Shown here: positions 1 to 8,031 of the stretch, piece after piece
Layout: every line of letters begins with the position of its first letter
Position numbering within the stretch: position 1 is the stretch's first letter
Assembly: GCA_910588155.1 (NCBI GenBank)
Contig: CAJUPB010000006.1
Coordinates: 62,001-126,000, forward strand
Direction of reading: 5' to 3'
Source: an uncultured Christensenellaceae bacterium
GTDB taxonomy: Bacteria; Bacillota; Clostridia; Christensenellales; Pumilibacteraceae
Length of the DNA: 64,000 bases
Notes under the pieces: model-generated
Database searches by the model: none
What the model was told of the DNA's origin: nothing
Seen by the model: only the letters and a program-made list of their open reading frames with translations
Position numbers and translations under genes: made by a program

Positions 1-1501
1 GCGTTTTGCCGCCCGCGCTTTTTGCTTCGAACTCGAAAATCAATCCGCCCGACTTTTCCTTTACCGAAAAATCTTTTACGTCCGTGTCGTCGTAAGCCAA
101 GCCGAAACCGCGGTCGAACAGAAGTTCCGCGGCGTTCTTATTGAAATACCTGCTTGCGCCGTACACCGATTCGCCGACGTAAAAACTGCGGCCGTCGAAC
201 GGCGCGAAAGGATAGTCCGCGCGGGTTTTAGCCCAACAGCAAGCCAATCTGCCAGAAAAATCGATTTCGCCTTTCAGCAGTTTTTTCAGCGCGCTCTTGC
301 TTTGAGCGCAGTCGCAAGGAAGATATACGACGGCGTTTACCTTATCCAGCCAGGGCATTTCGAAATATGCGTTTGCCGAAACCGCCACCGCCACTTCGGC
401 TCTTTCTCGAAGCTTTTCTATCAACGCGCCCAATGCCGCCGAATCGAAGCCGTCGGCATTTCTCAAAAAAATTATCGCCTTGTCTTTGCCCGACGCCGCC
501 CGAGCGACCTTTTCCGCCTTTTTCAAAAGCGTTTTCGCGTCCGTCTTTACCGCCTTTTCGGTAAACAGGTTTTCGCCGTATTCCGCAATGCAATCGGTTT
601 CCTTTATCGGCAATACCCCGTCGTTTTTCAAAAGCGTCGCACTTTTCTCGCACAGCAAGCGCATAAGTTCGGTTTCGTCGATTTCTCTCTCGTCCGCCGC
701 GGAAAGACCTTTGACAGTTTCGTAACCGACTGCCGCCGCATACACCGTTCTTTCCACGCAGGCGTTGAGTTTACGCTCGTAAAGCAGTCCGTTGGCGACG
801 GCGTTTTCCAAGCGGGAACAGTCGGACTCGAAACAGCCGAGTCCGAGACACACGCCGCAGGACACTTCCTCGGCTTTGTCCACGCTTGCCCCGTATTCCG
901 AAAAGACGACGCCGTCGAAGTCTTCCGTCAGTTTTTTCATAAAGCCGCGGTTTTCTCCTATCGGCACTCCGTCCAGCTCGCCCGACGGCACTGCCACCCC
1001 GCCGAGCCGTTCGCGGTTGTCGAGAAACGGTTTCAGATATACTTCGTTGAGAGCGCGCGCACCGATAAATCTTCGGCTTCCGCCCACGCCCAAGACGTCA
1101 CAGCCGATTCCCGAAAGACGCAGTCCGTCCGCAAAGCCCGCGGCGAGCGCGGACGCAACAAACGGGTCGTCGGAAAAAGCGCGGCAGGCGGACCTGTCGA
1201 ACGGGTCCCTCGCCACTCCGAGCGGAACGGCTCCGCCGAAGGTTTCGCCGTCCGTCAACGCTTGCCGGCTTCTTTTTTCGGCGAAAGCGCGAACCAACGA
1301 AACGTCGAAAGTATGCCCGAGTGCGCCGGCAAGCGGCGCCTTATACGACGCTTGCGCGGAAAACTCCTTCGGCAAACGCAGCGACGGCACTTTCAGCCGA
1401 GGCAGCGGCGAAGTTCTCAAATCCGAGTTCACGTTCGTAAGCTCGACTTTTTCCGCAAGCGTCATAAGTTTTACGACGTTTTTGACTCTTTCCTTATCCA
1501 A
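1..1501 (-). CDS. Divergent glycoside hydrolase family 3 protein, C-terminus cut by window edge
   Basis: The frame is open from a TTG start to the left edge, about 500 residues. GH3 hallmarks are visible: KLMTLAEKVEL at the N-terminus, GVARDP and SDDPFVASALAAGF in the barrel, SATLLKNDGVLPIK at the start of the second domain and LLFDRGFGLAY near the edge. Family enzymes hydrolyse beta-glycosidic bonds with an Asp nucleophile in a VSDW-like motif. Here that site reads GVVFSEYG, so Glu replaces Asp, and the usual Lys-His substrate-binding motif is absent (CDVLGVGG at that place). It may be a pseudoenzyme or have changed chemistry. The start is supported by GAGGGGGGG about six bases upstream. It follows the 1518-2300 gene closely, probably in the serS transcript. 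Fold assignment is fairly sure; activity is unknown. Confidence 0.75.
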   Translation of the reverse strand, partial: MDKERVKNVVKLMTLAEKVELTNVNSDLRTSPLPRLKVPSLRLPKEFSAQASYKAPLAGALGHTFDVSLVRAFAEKRSRQALTDGETFGGAVPLGVARDPFDRSACRAFSDDPFVASALAAGFADGLRLSGIGCDVLGVGGSRRFIGARALNEVYLKPFLDNRERLGGVAVPSGELDGVPIGENRGFMKKLTEDFDGVVFSEYGASVDKAEEVSCGVCLGLGCFESDCSRLENAVANGLLYERKLNACVERTVYAAAVGYETVKGLSAADEREIDETELMRLLCEKSATLLKNDGVLPIKETDCIAEYGENLFTEKAVKTDAKTLLKKAEKVARAASGKDKAIIFLRNADGFDSAALGALIEKLRERAEVAVAVSANAYFEMPWLDKVNAVVYLPCDCAQSKSALKKLLKGEIDFSGRLACCWAKTRADYPFAPFDGRSFYVGESVYGASRYFNKNAAELLFDRGFGLAYDDTDVKDFSVKEKSGGLIFEFEAKSAGGKT

Positions 1502-1517
1502 AATTACCCCCCCCTCG

Positions 1518-2300
1518 CTATTTCCTGCGGCGTTCTATTATATCCGTGAGCCGCATACCGCCCCCTCTCGTGCGGCGGTAAATTTGCAATCTGTCCTCGT
1601 ATTCGTAAATATAGACATTTTCGTCACGGCGCGAGCGAAACACGAGCGGACGCTCGTCGTCCTCGTTTATGGCTTTCAATCGTTTTTGCGCCGCGCTCTC
1701 GTAATCGTAATTATAGTCCTTATAGGAAACGGCGGAGCCGCTGTCGAAATATTTTCTGCGAAGTTCGCTTTCGTCGGCATACACGCGCTCCGTCGGAGTA
1801 TCGGTTTTTCTTTCCGCATTCTGTATCGGCGTTTCGGCGGGAGTCTGCACCGCGCTCACAGGCAATTCCGCGACACCGACGGCAAAGCTCTCGTTTATGC
1901 CGACGGGGGGTTCTTCGTAGCCGTTGCGGCTCTGACTCGTGGTTTCGGGTTCCTCCGCCGCATCGGTTTCGCGCTCCGAGAGGCGCGCGAGTTTTTCGGC
2001 GCGTTTTTTCTCGCGTCTTTCCTCGCGCAGGCTTTTGCGGACGACCTGTTTGCGCGAGCGCTTATACTTTTCGATGTAATACGACAGCACGATGCCAGCC
2101 GCCGCCGAAAAAATCATACCGACGACAAACGTCTGCATAACGTCGGAAAGAGGCGTGCCCGTAAAGGCGCAGGCAATCAAAAAGACTATGAGATACAGCG
2201 ACGGCAGCCACAGACCCAACGCGAAAAGCAGCCACGCCGAAACCTTTACGACGCCGCCAATCAGCGTTTTGAAAAATCCGATTATGCCGCCAATCAACAT
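1518..2300 (-). CDS. Membrane protein with charged cytoplasmic tail, unknown function
   Basis: 260 residues. Two or three hydrophobic segments lie within about residues 5-75, including WLLFALGLWLPSLYLIVFLIA and an Ala/Gly/Val-rich segment. They are followed by a strongly basic stretch (REERREKKRAEKLARL) and a Glu/Thr/Pro-rich, Tyr-rich tail of about 150 residues that looks disordered. I do not recognise a family. It begins one base after the serS stop (TAAAATG) and is followed closely by the GH3-like gene, so the three are probably co-transcribed. The basic region next to the membrane suggests an N-terminal membrane anchor with a cytoplasmic tail. Confidence 0.65.
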   Translation of the reverse strand: MLIGGIIGFFKTLIGGVVKVSAWLLFALGLWLPSLYLIVFLIACAFTGTPLSDVMQTFVVGMIFSAAAGIVLSYYIEKYKRSRKQVVRKSLREERREKKRAEKLARLSERETDAAEEPETTSQSRNGYEEPPVGINESFAVGVAELPVSAVQTPAETPIQNAERKTDTPTERVYADESELRRKYFDSGSAVSYKDYNYDYESAAQKRLKAINEDDERPLVFRSRRDENVYIYEYEDRLQIYRRTRGGGMRLTDIIERRRK

Positions 2301-2301
2301 T

Positions 2302-3567
2302 TTACTTTATTACTCTTATTCCGCCCATATACGGCACGAGAGCGTCGGGAACGGTCACGCTGCCGTCGGCGTTCTGGTAGTTTTCCAACACCGCCGCAGT
2401 GGTTCTGCCGACCGCGAGACCGCTGCCGTTCAGAGTATGCACAAGCTCGGTTTTGCCGTCCGCTTTGCGGTATTTGATGTTCATACGGCGCGCCTGATAG
2501 TCGGTATAGTTGGAGCAGGACGAAATTTCCACATAGCGGTTATAGCTGGGCATCCACACTTCTATATCGTACGTCTTTGCCGCCGAAAAGCCCAAGTCGC
2601 CGCTGCAAAGCAGTACGACGCGGTACGGTATTTTCAATTCTTTGAGAATGCTTTCCGCCTGTGCGGTAAGCTCTTCGTGTTCTTTCTCCGAGTCCTCGGG
2701 TCTCGTGAATTTGACAAGCTCCACTTTGTTGAACTGGTGCTGACGAATGAGTCCGCGCGTATCTCTGCCCGCGCTTCCCGCCTCGCCTCGGAAACAAGCC
2801 GTGTACGCGCAGTATTTTATCGGCAATGCCTTTTCGGGGATTATCTCGGCGCGGTGCAAGTTCGTCACGGGAACTTCCGCCGTCGGCACGAGGAAATAGT
2901 CGGTGTTCTTCACGGCGAATGCGTCTTCCTCGAACTTCGGAAGCTGACCCGTTCCCGTCATAGAATCGCGGTTCACCATAAACGGCGGAAAAATTTCGGT
3001 GTAGCCCTTTTCGATGTGTCTGTCCAACATAAAGTTATACAGAGCGCGCTCCAACCGCGCACCTAAACCGCGGTAGACGGTGAAACGGGCGCCCGTTATT
3101 TTTGCCGCCGAGGGCGCATCCAAAACGCCGAGCTTTTCGCCCAGCTCCCAATGCGGTTTCGGCGCAAAGTCGAATTTCGTCGGCTGCAAAAACCGTCTCT
3201 GTTCGACATTGTCGGAATCGTCTTTTCCGAACGGAACGGACTTGTCGGGAATATTCGGGATATTCAAAAGAGCGTCTTTCAAGTCCTTTTCGACCCTGCT
3301 CAATTCTTCGTCCGTTTCCTTTATGATTTGGTTGTCGGCCTTGACTCTCGCAATCGTTTCCGAAGCGTCGCCGCCGCTCTTTTTCAGCTTTGCGACCTCT
3401 TCCGTCGCGCGGTTGCGTTCGGCTTTCATAGCCTCCGTCTTTTTTATGAGTTCCTTGCGTTTGCCGTGCAGGACAAGCACGGCGTCCACGTCGTAGCTTC
3501 CGCTGCGCGTTGCCATTGCCGCCTTGACCTCGTCCGGGTTTTCCGTCACGAATTTTACGTCCAACAT
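2302..3567 (-). CDS. serS: Serine--tRNA ligase
   Basis: Class II aminoacyl-tRNA synthetase that charges tRNA-Ser with serine in the cytoplasm. The product is 421 residues, the usual size. It has an N-terminal coiled-coil arm (about residues 25-105, KKTEAMKAERNRATEEVAKLKK) that grips the tRNA long variable arm, and a catalytic core with TGTGQLPKFEEDAF, the motif 2 region FRGEAGSAGRDTRGLIRQHQF and the motif 3 region NGSGLAVGRTTAAVLENYQ. The start is MLDVKFV at 3567, with AAGGAGA about ten bases upstream. An upstream in-frame ATG exists but lies at the transcription start. A sigma-A promoter and a 5' stem-loop precede it; no T-box leader was seen. Confidence 0.96.
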   Translation of the reverse strand: MLDVKFVTENPDEVKAAMATRSGSYDVDAVLVLHGKRKELIKKTEAMKAERNRATEEVAKLKKSGGDASETIARVKADNQIIKETDEELSRVEKDLKDALLNIPNIPDKSVPFGKDDSDNVEQRRFLQPTKFDFAPKPHWELGEKLGVLDAPSAAKITGARFTVYRGLGARLERALYNFMLDRHIEKGYTEIFPPFMVNRDSMTGTGQLPKFEEDAFAVKNTDYFLVPTAEVPVTNLHRAEIIPEKALPIKYCAYTACFRGEAGSAGRDTRGLIRQHQFNKVELVKFTRPEDSEKEHEELTAQAESILKELKIPYRVVLLCSGDLGFSAAKTYDIEVWMPSYNRYVEISSCSNYTDYQARRMNIKYRKADGKTELVHTLNGSGLAVGRTTAAVLENYQNADGSVTVPDALVPYMGGIRVIK

Positions 3568-3609
3568 AAAAATGTTTCTCCTTGCGTATCCGTCTTTTAC
3601 ATAGGTATT

Positions 3610-3635
3610 GTTCGGCACTTGATTTATTGCCGAAC
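3610..3635 (-). repeat. Stem-loop at the 5' end of the serS transcript
   Basis: Perfect 8-bp inverted repeat GTTCGGCA/TGCCGAAC with a 10-base loop. It lies within the first few bases after the predicted start of the serS transcript and upstream of its ribosome site. It lacks a T-run, so it is unlikely to be a terminator for the gene upstream. A 5' stem that protects the mRNA is one possibility. Confidence 0.45.
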
Positions 3636-3644
3636 TCACAATCT

Positions 3645-3673
3645 ATTATAACTCCGCCGCAAGAAAAAATCAA
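3645..3673 (-). promoter_or_regulatory. Sigma-A-type promoter of serS
   Basis: On the minus strand TTGATT is followed by 17 bases and TATAAT, about 80 bases upstream of the serS start codon. The -35 box touches the end of the upstream flippase gene, which is why serS can be expressed separately. Confidence 0.7.
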
Positions 3674-3677
3674 GCGT

Positions 3678-5294
3678 CTAACCGTCTTTTTTCGCGTCCA
3701 CGAAAAGAGCCAGCTCCTCGCGTTTGACGCCTTTCAAAAGTGCGGTTGCCGCAAGATATGCCGCGGCGGCAAGCGCGAGAGCCGCTATGAGGGCGACAGA
3801 TGCGGGCAGAAAGCTCTTGAAAAGCAGATAGAGCAATTTGCCTGTTGCGACAAACGCCGTTCCCGCGACAAGCGCACTTTTGAAAAGCCGCGGCAAGTCG
3901 AGGTTGGTTTCGGCGCACTTTCGCATAGCCGAAACGTTCAAAATACAGGTGAGAGCAAAGCAGGAAACCGTTGCAATCGACGCGCCGTATATGCCCGCGA
4001 CCCGTATCAAAATCACGGTCAGCGCAGCTTTCAGCACTGCTCCTTTCAAGAGGTTCACCGCCGGTTTGTAGGCTCTGTCGCAGCCTTGAAGCACTGCCGC
4101 GGCAGGCTGCAACAGGCTCATATACAGCACGGAAAGCGCGCTTATCCGCAGCAGAGTTCCGCCGACATTCAGCAAATCCGCGCTTAAAGTGCGGCGGTAC
4201 AGCACGGACAGAATCTCGTCGGAAAACAGTATCAGCGCGAGCGCGCAGGGCACGGCGATAAGCAGAGATATTCTTATGAACTTTTCCGCAATCTCGCCTG
4301 CGTCCTTTTTTTTGAGTACTATGCGACTGATTTTCGGCAGCAGCAGCACGGAAAGCGACGTCGTTATGACGGTGGGCATATTCACCAAACTTCCCACGGG
4401 TCCGTTGAGTATGCCGTAGAAACGCGTCGCCTGCGACGTGCTTTCCCCCATTGCCGTCAGCAGGTTTATGACGAGTATACTGTCGATGACGGACGACAGA
4501 GGAAGCACGAGAGAGCCGAGAGTTATCGGAAAAGCCACGGCAAGCACTTTTTTCAAAAGCGTCTTATACGGAAGCGGCGCGGCTTGTTCCACGCAAAGTT
4601 CCGCCGACTGTTCGGACGCGAACTTTCCCAAACGCACGATATTTCTCTTTCGAAAGCGCACGGTGTCGAACGCGTACTGCACAAGCAGTACCGCCGTCGC
4701 CGCCATCTCCGAAACGGTGACGCCGAGCAGTGCGCCGAAAGCCGCATACGCGACGCCGTATTGCAAAAAGCGGGAACAGAGAATCAGTCCGACGACCATC
4801 TTCACGACTTGTTCCACGACCTGGCTTATGCCGCTGGGCAGCATATCGAGTTTGCCCTGAAAGTAGCCGCGGAAACAGGATATGACCGCCACGAAAGCCA
4901 CGGCGGGCGCTATTCCGAGATATGCCGTCGCCGCAAGCGGATTGCCTTGAAGCGCGGCTATCTTGTCTCTGAAAACTATAAGAAGCACGGTTGCGGCGAG
5001 TCCGGCAAGCGTCAGCACGAGCAGAGATATTTTCAGCGTGCGGCGTGTGTTTTCGGTGTCGCCGACCGCGGAAAACGCGGACACGGTTTTGGATATTGCG
5101 CCGGGCAGTCCGCCGCCCGACACCGTCAGAAGCACGCTGTAAAGAGGGAAAACCATTTGATACAGACCGATACCCTCCGCCCCCATAATATTCGTGAGCG
5201 GTATGCGGTACAGCGCGCCTATACCTTTTGCGACCAGACACAGCGCGGCAAAAAATGCGCCGCCGCCGAAAAATGCTTTCATCTTCCCCTTCAT
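3678..5294 (-). CDS. SpoVB/MurJ-type polysaccharide or lipid-linked precursor flippase
   Basis: 538 residues with about 14 hydrophobic segments, the size and pattern of the MOP/MATE-like polysaccharide exporter superfamily. The N-terminus (AALCLVAKGIGALYRIPLTNIMG followed by a GLYQMVFPLY motif) matches the SpoVB/YtgP group, which moves lipid-linked cell-wall precursors across the membrane. RGYFQGKLDMLPSGISQVVEQ is also typical. Members act in vegetative wall synthesis (MurJ/YtgP) or spore cortex formation (SpoVB), and the sequence alone does not separate these. The start is uncertain: the ATG at 5282 has AAGGGG very close in front, whereas the longer form is given here. Confidence 0.85.
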   Translation of the reverse strand: MKGKMKAFFGGGAFFAALCLVAKGIGALYRIPLTNIMGAEGIGLYQMVFPLYSVLLTVSGGGLPGAISKTVSAFSAVGDTENTRRTLKISLLVLTLAGLAATVLLIVFRDKIAALQGNPLAATAYLGIAPAVAFVAVISCFRGYFQGKLDMLPSGISQVVEQVVKMVVGLILCSRFLQYGVAYAAFGALLGVTVSEMAATAVLLVQYAFDTVRFRKRNIVRLGKFASEQSAELCVEQAAPLPYKTLLKKVLAVAFPITLGSLVLPLSSVIDSILVINLLTAMGESTSQATRFYGILNGPVGSLVNMPTVITTSLSVLLLPKISRIVLKKKDAGEIAEKFIRISLLIAVPCALALILFSDEILSVLYRRTLSADLLNVGGTLLRISALSVLYMSLLQPAAAVLQGCDRAYKPAVNLLKGAVLKAALTVILIRVAGIYGASIATVSCFALTCILNVSAMRKCAETNLDLPRLFKSALVAGTAFVATGKLLYLLFKSFLPASVALIAALALAAAAYLAATALLKGVKREELALFVDAKKDG

Positions 5295-5393
5295 CGGTTG
5301 TAGTATGTCGCACTTGCCGCCTTTTCTTTCCTTTTTATATGCTTTTATTGCGCTTATATATCACGTTATCCGAAAAACGGGCATATAAAAAAT

Positions 5394-5422
5394 ATGCCGC
5401 GTATCTTTCCGACACGCGGCAT
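5394..5422 (-). terminator. Rho-independent terminator after the YfbR-like gene
   Basis: Inverted repeat ATGCCGCGT/ACGCGGCAT with an 11-base loop, followed on the minus strand by ATTTTTTATAT. It lies just past the stop codon of the 5427-6014 gene. Confidence 0.85.
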
Positions 5423-5426
5423 ACCG

Positions 5427-6014
5427 TCATTTTTTGACTTCGAAGTACTCGTCCAGATTCAGTTCGAAAGAGCCAACCGCCTCTTTCAGAAAGAACTCCA
5501 CGGATTTCAATTTACTCGCTTTCAGTTCGGCAAGCGTTGATTTCAATGCGGAATCGAACTCCGTATTGCCCGCGCGCTTTTCCTCCTCGCACTTTATGAA
5601 TGCGGCAAGTTTGTCGGCGGCTTTCACGACGGCGGCAATCTTGCCCGAGCGTTCCTGCCTGATATATCCGCAGAGGTCGTCTTTGAGTATATCCGGCACG
5701 GATTCGCAGATTTTCTCCTCGGCTTTGCGCTCTATATCCTTATACGCCCGCGTGATTTCACGGTTGTAATACTTCACGGGAGTGGGCAAATCGCCCGTCA
5801 GCACTTCCGCCGCTTCGTGGTAAAGTCCCATAAGCGCGGCACGCTCGGCGTCCACTTTTTCGTCCGACAGTTTATTTTCCAAGAGCGCGAGCGAATGCGC
5901 GAGCATTGCCGTCATAAGGCTGTGTTCGGCTACGTTCTCGCCTCTCGTGCGGTGCATAAGCCCCCACCGCTCTATCAGACGCATACGGTTCATCAGAGCG
6001 TAGAATTCGTTCAT
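5427..6014 (-). CDS. HD-domain 5'-deoxynucleotidase, YfbR-like
   Basis: 195 residues. The HD metal-binding signature is visible: RTRGENVAEHSLMTAMLA supplies the first His, GLYHEAAEVLTGDLPTPVKY supplies the H-[ED] pair and the conserved TGDxPTPVK, and AADKLAAFIKCEEE supplies the last Asp. YfbR-family enzymes dephosphorylate deoxyribonucleoside 5'-monophosphates and help balance nucleotide pools. The second metal ligand pair reads HE instead of HD, as in the YfbR group. The start ATG overlaps the transketolase stop (ATGA), so translation is probably coupled. Longer in-frame readings that run into the transketolase gene are not real. Confidence 0.88.
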   Translation of the reverse strand: MNEFYALMNRMRLIERWGLMHRTRGENVAEHSLMTAMLAHSLALLENKLSDEKVDAERAALMGLYHEAAEVLTGDLPTPVKYYNREITRAYKDIERKAEEKICESVPDILKDDLCGYIRQERSGKIAAVVKAADKLAAFIKCEEEKRAGNTEFDSALKSTLAELKASKLKSVEFFLKEAVGSFELNLDEYFEVKK

Positions 6015-7996
6015 CTGTTGGCTCTCAAAACTTTTGTCGCCACTTTGACGATGTTTTCCGTCGTGAAGCCGTATATCTCGAACAGTTTGTTTGCGGGCGC
6101 ACTGCAACCGAAGCCGTCCATACAGACGCAAGCTCCGTCCAGACCCACGTATTTGCCCCAGCACAGCGAAGAACCTGCTTCCACAGCCACTCTTGCGCGC
6201 ACCGCCGCGGGAAGCACGCTTTCGCGGTATTTTGCGGTCTGCTGTTCGAACAGTTCCATACAGGGCATAGACACCACTCTCGCCGCCACTCCCGCGGCTT
6301 TGAGCTGTTCGTATGCGTGCATTGTGACGCCGATTTCGCTGCCCGTGGCAATCAATATCACGTCGGGGACTTCCTTGTCGCTGTCGGCGAAGATATATCC
6401 GCCTTTCAAGGGGTCGGCATCCTCGCTCACCTCGAAATATTCGAGGTTCTGGCGCGAACACACGATTGCGGTGGGACCTTTGCCGGAAAGCGCACTGACG
6501 TATGCCGCCGCGGTTTCGCGGCAGTCGCAGGGACGGAACACCTTGATGTTCGGCGTACTGCGCAGAGAAACGAGCTGTTCAATCGGCTGATGCGTGGGAC
6601 CGTCCTCGCCGACGCCTATCGAGTCGTGCGTCAGTATGTAGGTTACGGGAAGATTCATTATCGCGCTCATACGCATAGCGTTCTTCATATAGTCCGTGAA
6701 CACGAAGAACGTCGAGCAGAACACGGAAAAGCCGCCGTGAAGCGCAACGCCGTTGCAAATCGCCGCCATTGCGTGTTCGCGCACGCCGAAATGGATATTG
6801 CGACCCGTTCTGTCGTTTGCACCGTAGTCGCCTTTGCCTTTCAGATTCGTCTTATTCGACGGTGCGAGGTCCGCCGAACCGCCTATCAGATTGGGCAGAG
6901 CGTCGGCAAGCTGGTTCAAAATCATTCCGCTGTAAGAACGGCTTGCGTCCACTTTGTCCGTGGGTTTGACCGCATTGTACAGCTGTTCCGCCGACTGCGG
7001 TTTGTTCTTTATCTCGGCATTGAAGCGCTCGTAATCCTCGGGATATTTGGCTTTGTACGCCTTGACAATCTTATTCCATTCCGACTCGCTCTTGTTGAGT
7101 TCGTCGATGACTCCCGCCATATGCTTAAAGACTTCTCCCGTCACCTCGAACGGCTTCGCCTTGTAGCCGAGATTCTTTTTCAGCGTTTCCACGCCCTCGT
7201 CGCCGAGCGGCGCGCCGTGAGCGTCCGCGCTGCCCGCCTTGGGCGAGCCGAAACCTATCGTGGTGCGCACGACGATAAGCGACGGTTTGTTCTTCTCGTC
7301 CTTGGCTATCTTTATAGCCGCTTGAATCGCGTCCACGTCTTCGCCGTCGTTTACCTTTATTACCTGCCAGCCCTGCGCCTCGTGACGCTTCATTACGTCT
7401 TCGGTGAAAGCTATGCCCGTATTGCCCTCTATGGATATGTCGTTGCTGTCGTAGAGAACTATGAGTTTGCCGAGTTTCCACGTCCCCGCAAGCGACGCGG
7501 CTTCCGACTCTATGCCCTCCATCATACAGCCGTCGCCGCACAATGCGTATGTATAGTGGTCGACGATATTCAATCCGTCCTTATTGTACTTTGCCGCAAG
7601 CGCGCTTTCGGCAAGCGCGAAGCCGACTGCGTTGGCGACGCCCTGTCCGAGCGGACCCGTGGAAGTTTCCACGCCGGGGGTGCATTCTATTTCGGGATGT
7701 CCGGGAGTACGCGAGCGGAGCTGACGGAAATTCATCAAGTCCTCTTTCGTGACACCGTAACCGAATACGTGAAGCAGCGAATAGAGAAGCGACGAACCGT
7801 GTCCCGCGCTCAAAACGAAGCGGTCGCGGTTGAAGAAGTCGGGGTTCTTCGGGCAATGCGTCATACTCTCCCAAAGCGCGTATGCCATAGGCGCGGCTCC
7901 GAGCGCGATGCCGGGGTGTCCGCTGTTTGCCCTCTGCACGGTTTCCGCCGCCAGAACTCTGATAGCCGATATTGTCTGTGCCTGTGCCTTATCCAT
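6011..7996 (-). CDS. tkt: Transketolase
   Basis: 661 residues, normal length for the enzyme that moves two-carbon units between sugar phosphates in the non-oxidative pentose phosphate pathway, using thiamine diphosphate. Visible features are the N-terminal ANSGHPGIALGAAPMAY, the cofactor motif ALCGDGCMMEGIESEAASLAG, the pyrimidine-domain segment GVREHAMAAICNGVALHGG and THDSIGVGEDGPTHQPIEQL. It lies 35 bases after the phosphohexomutase gene and overlaps the next gene by four bases, so the three probably form one carbohydrate and nucleotide-sugar operon. Confidence 0.97.
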   Translation of the reverse strand: MDKAQAQTISAIRVLAAETVQRANSGHPGIALGAAPMAYALWESMTHCPKNPDFFNRDRFVLSAGHGSSLLYSLLHVFGYGVTKEDLMNFRQLRSRTPGHPEIECTPGVETSTGPLGQGVANAVGFALAESALAAKYNKDGLNIVDHYTYALCGDGCMMEGIESEAASLAGTWKLGKLIVLYDSNDISIEGNTGIAFTEDVMKRHEAQGWQVIKVNDGEDVDAIQAAIKIAKDEKNKPSLIVVRTTIGFGSPKAGSADAHGAPLGDEGVETLKKNLGYKAKPFEVTGEVFKHMAGVIDELNKSESEWNKIVKAYKAKYPEDYERFNAEIKNKPQSAEQLYNAVKPTDKVDASRSYSGMILNQLADALPNLIGGSADLAPSNKTNLKGKGDYGANDRTGRNIHFGVREHAMAAICNGVALHGGFSVFCSTFFVFTDYMKNAMRMSAIMNLPVTYILTHDSIGVGEDGPTHQPIEQLVSLRSTPNIKVFRPCDCRETAAAYVSALSGKGPTAIVCSRQNLEYFEVSEDADPLKGGYIFADSDKEVPDVILIATGSEIGVTMHAYEQLKAAGVAARVVSMPCMELFEQQTAKYRESVLPAAVRARVAVEAGSSLCWGKYVGLDGACVCMDGFGCSAPANKLFEIYGFTTENIVKVATKVLRANR

Positions 7997-8031
7997 TTAT
8001 ATCTCTCTCCTAAAAAAGTATTATTTACCGA

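Noticed and set aside
302..2477. Long plus-strand reading frames opposite the left-edge GH3, membrane protein and serS genes
   Set aside because: They are mirror images of real minus-strand genes, are rich in Arg/Phe/His without domains, and lack ribosome sites.
3567..3680. T-box leader before serS
   Set aside because: The leader from the predicted start is only about 70 bases and shows no T-box core sequence.
5427..6461. 344-residue version of the YfbR-like protein
   Set aside because: The extra N-terminus is out-of-frame transketolase sequence; the ATG at 6014 with ATGA coupling is the real start.
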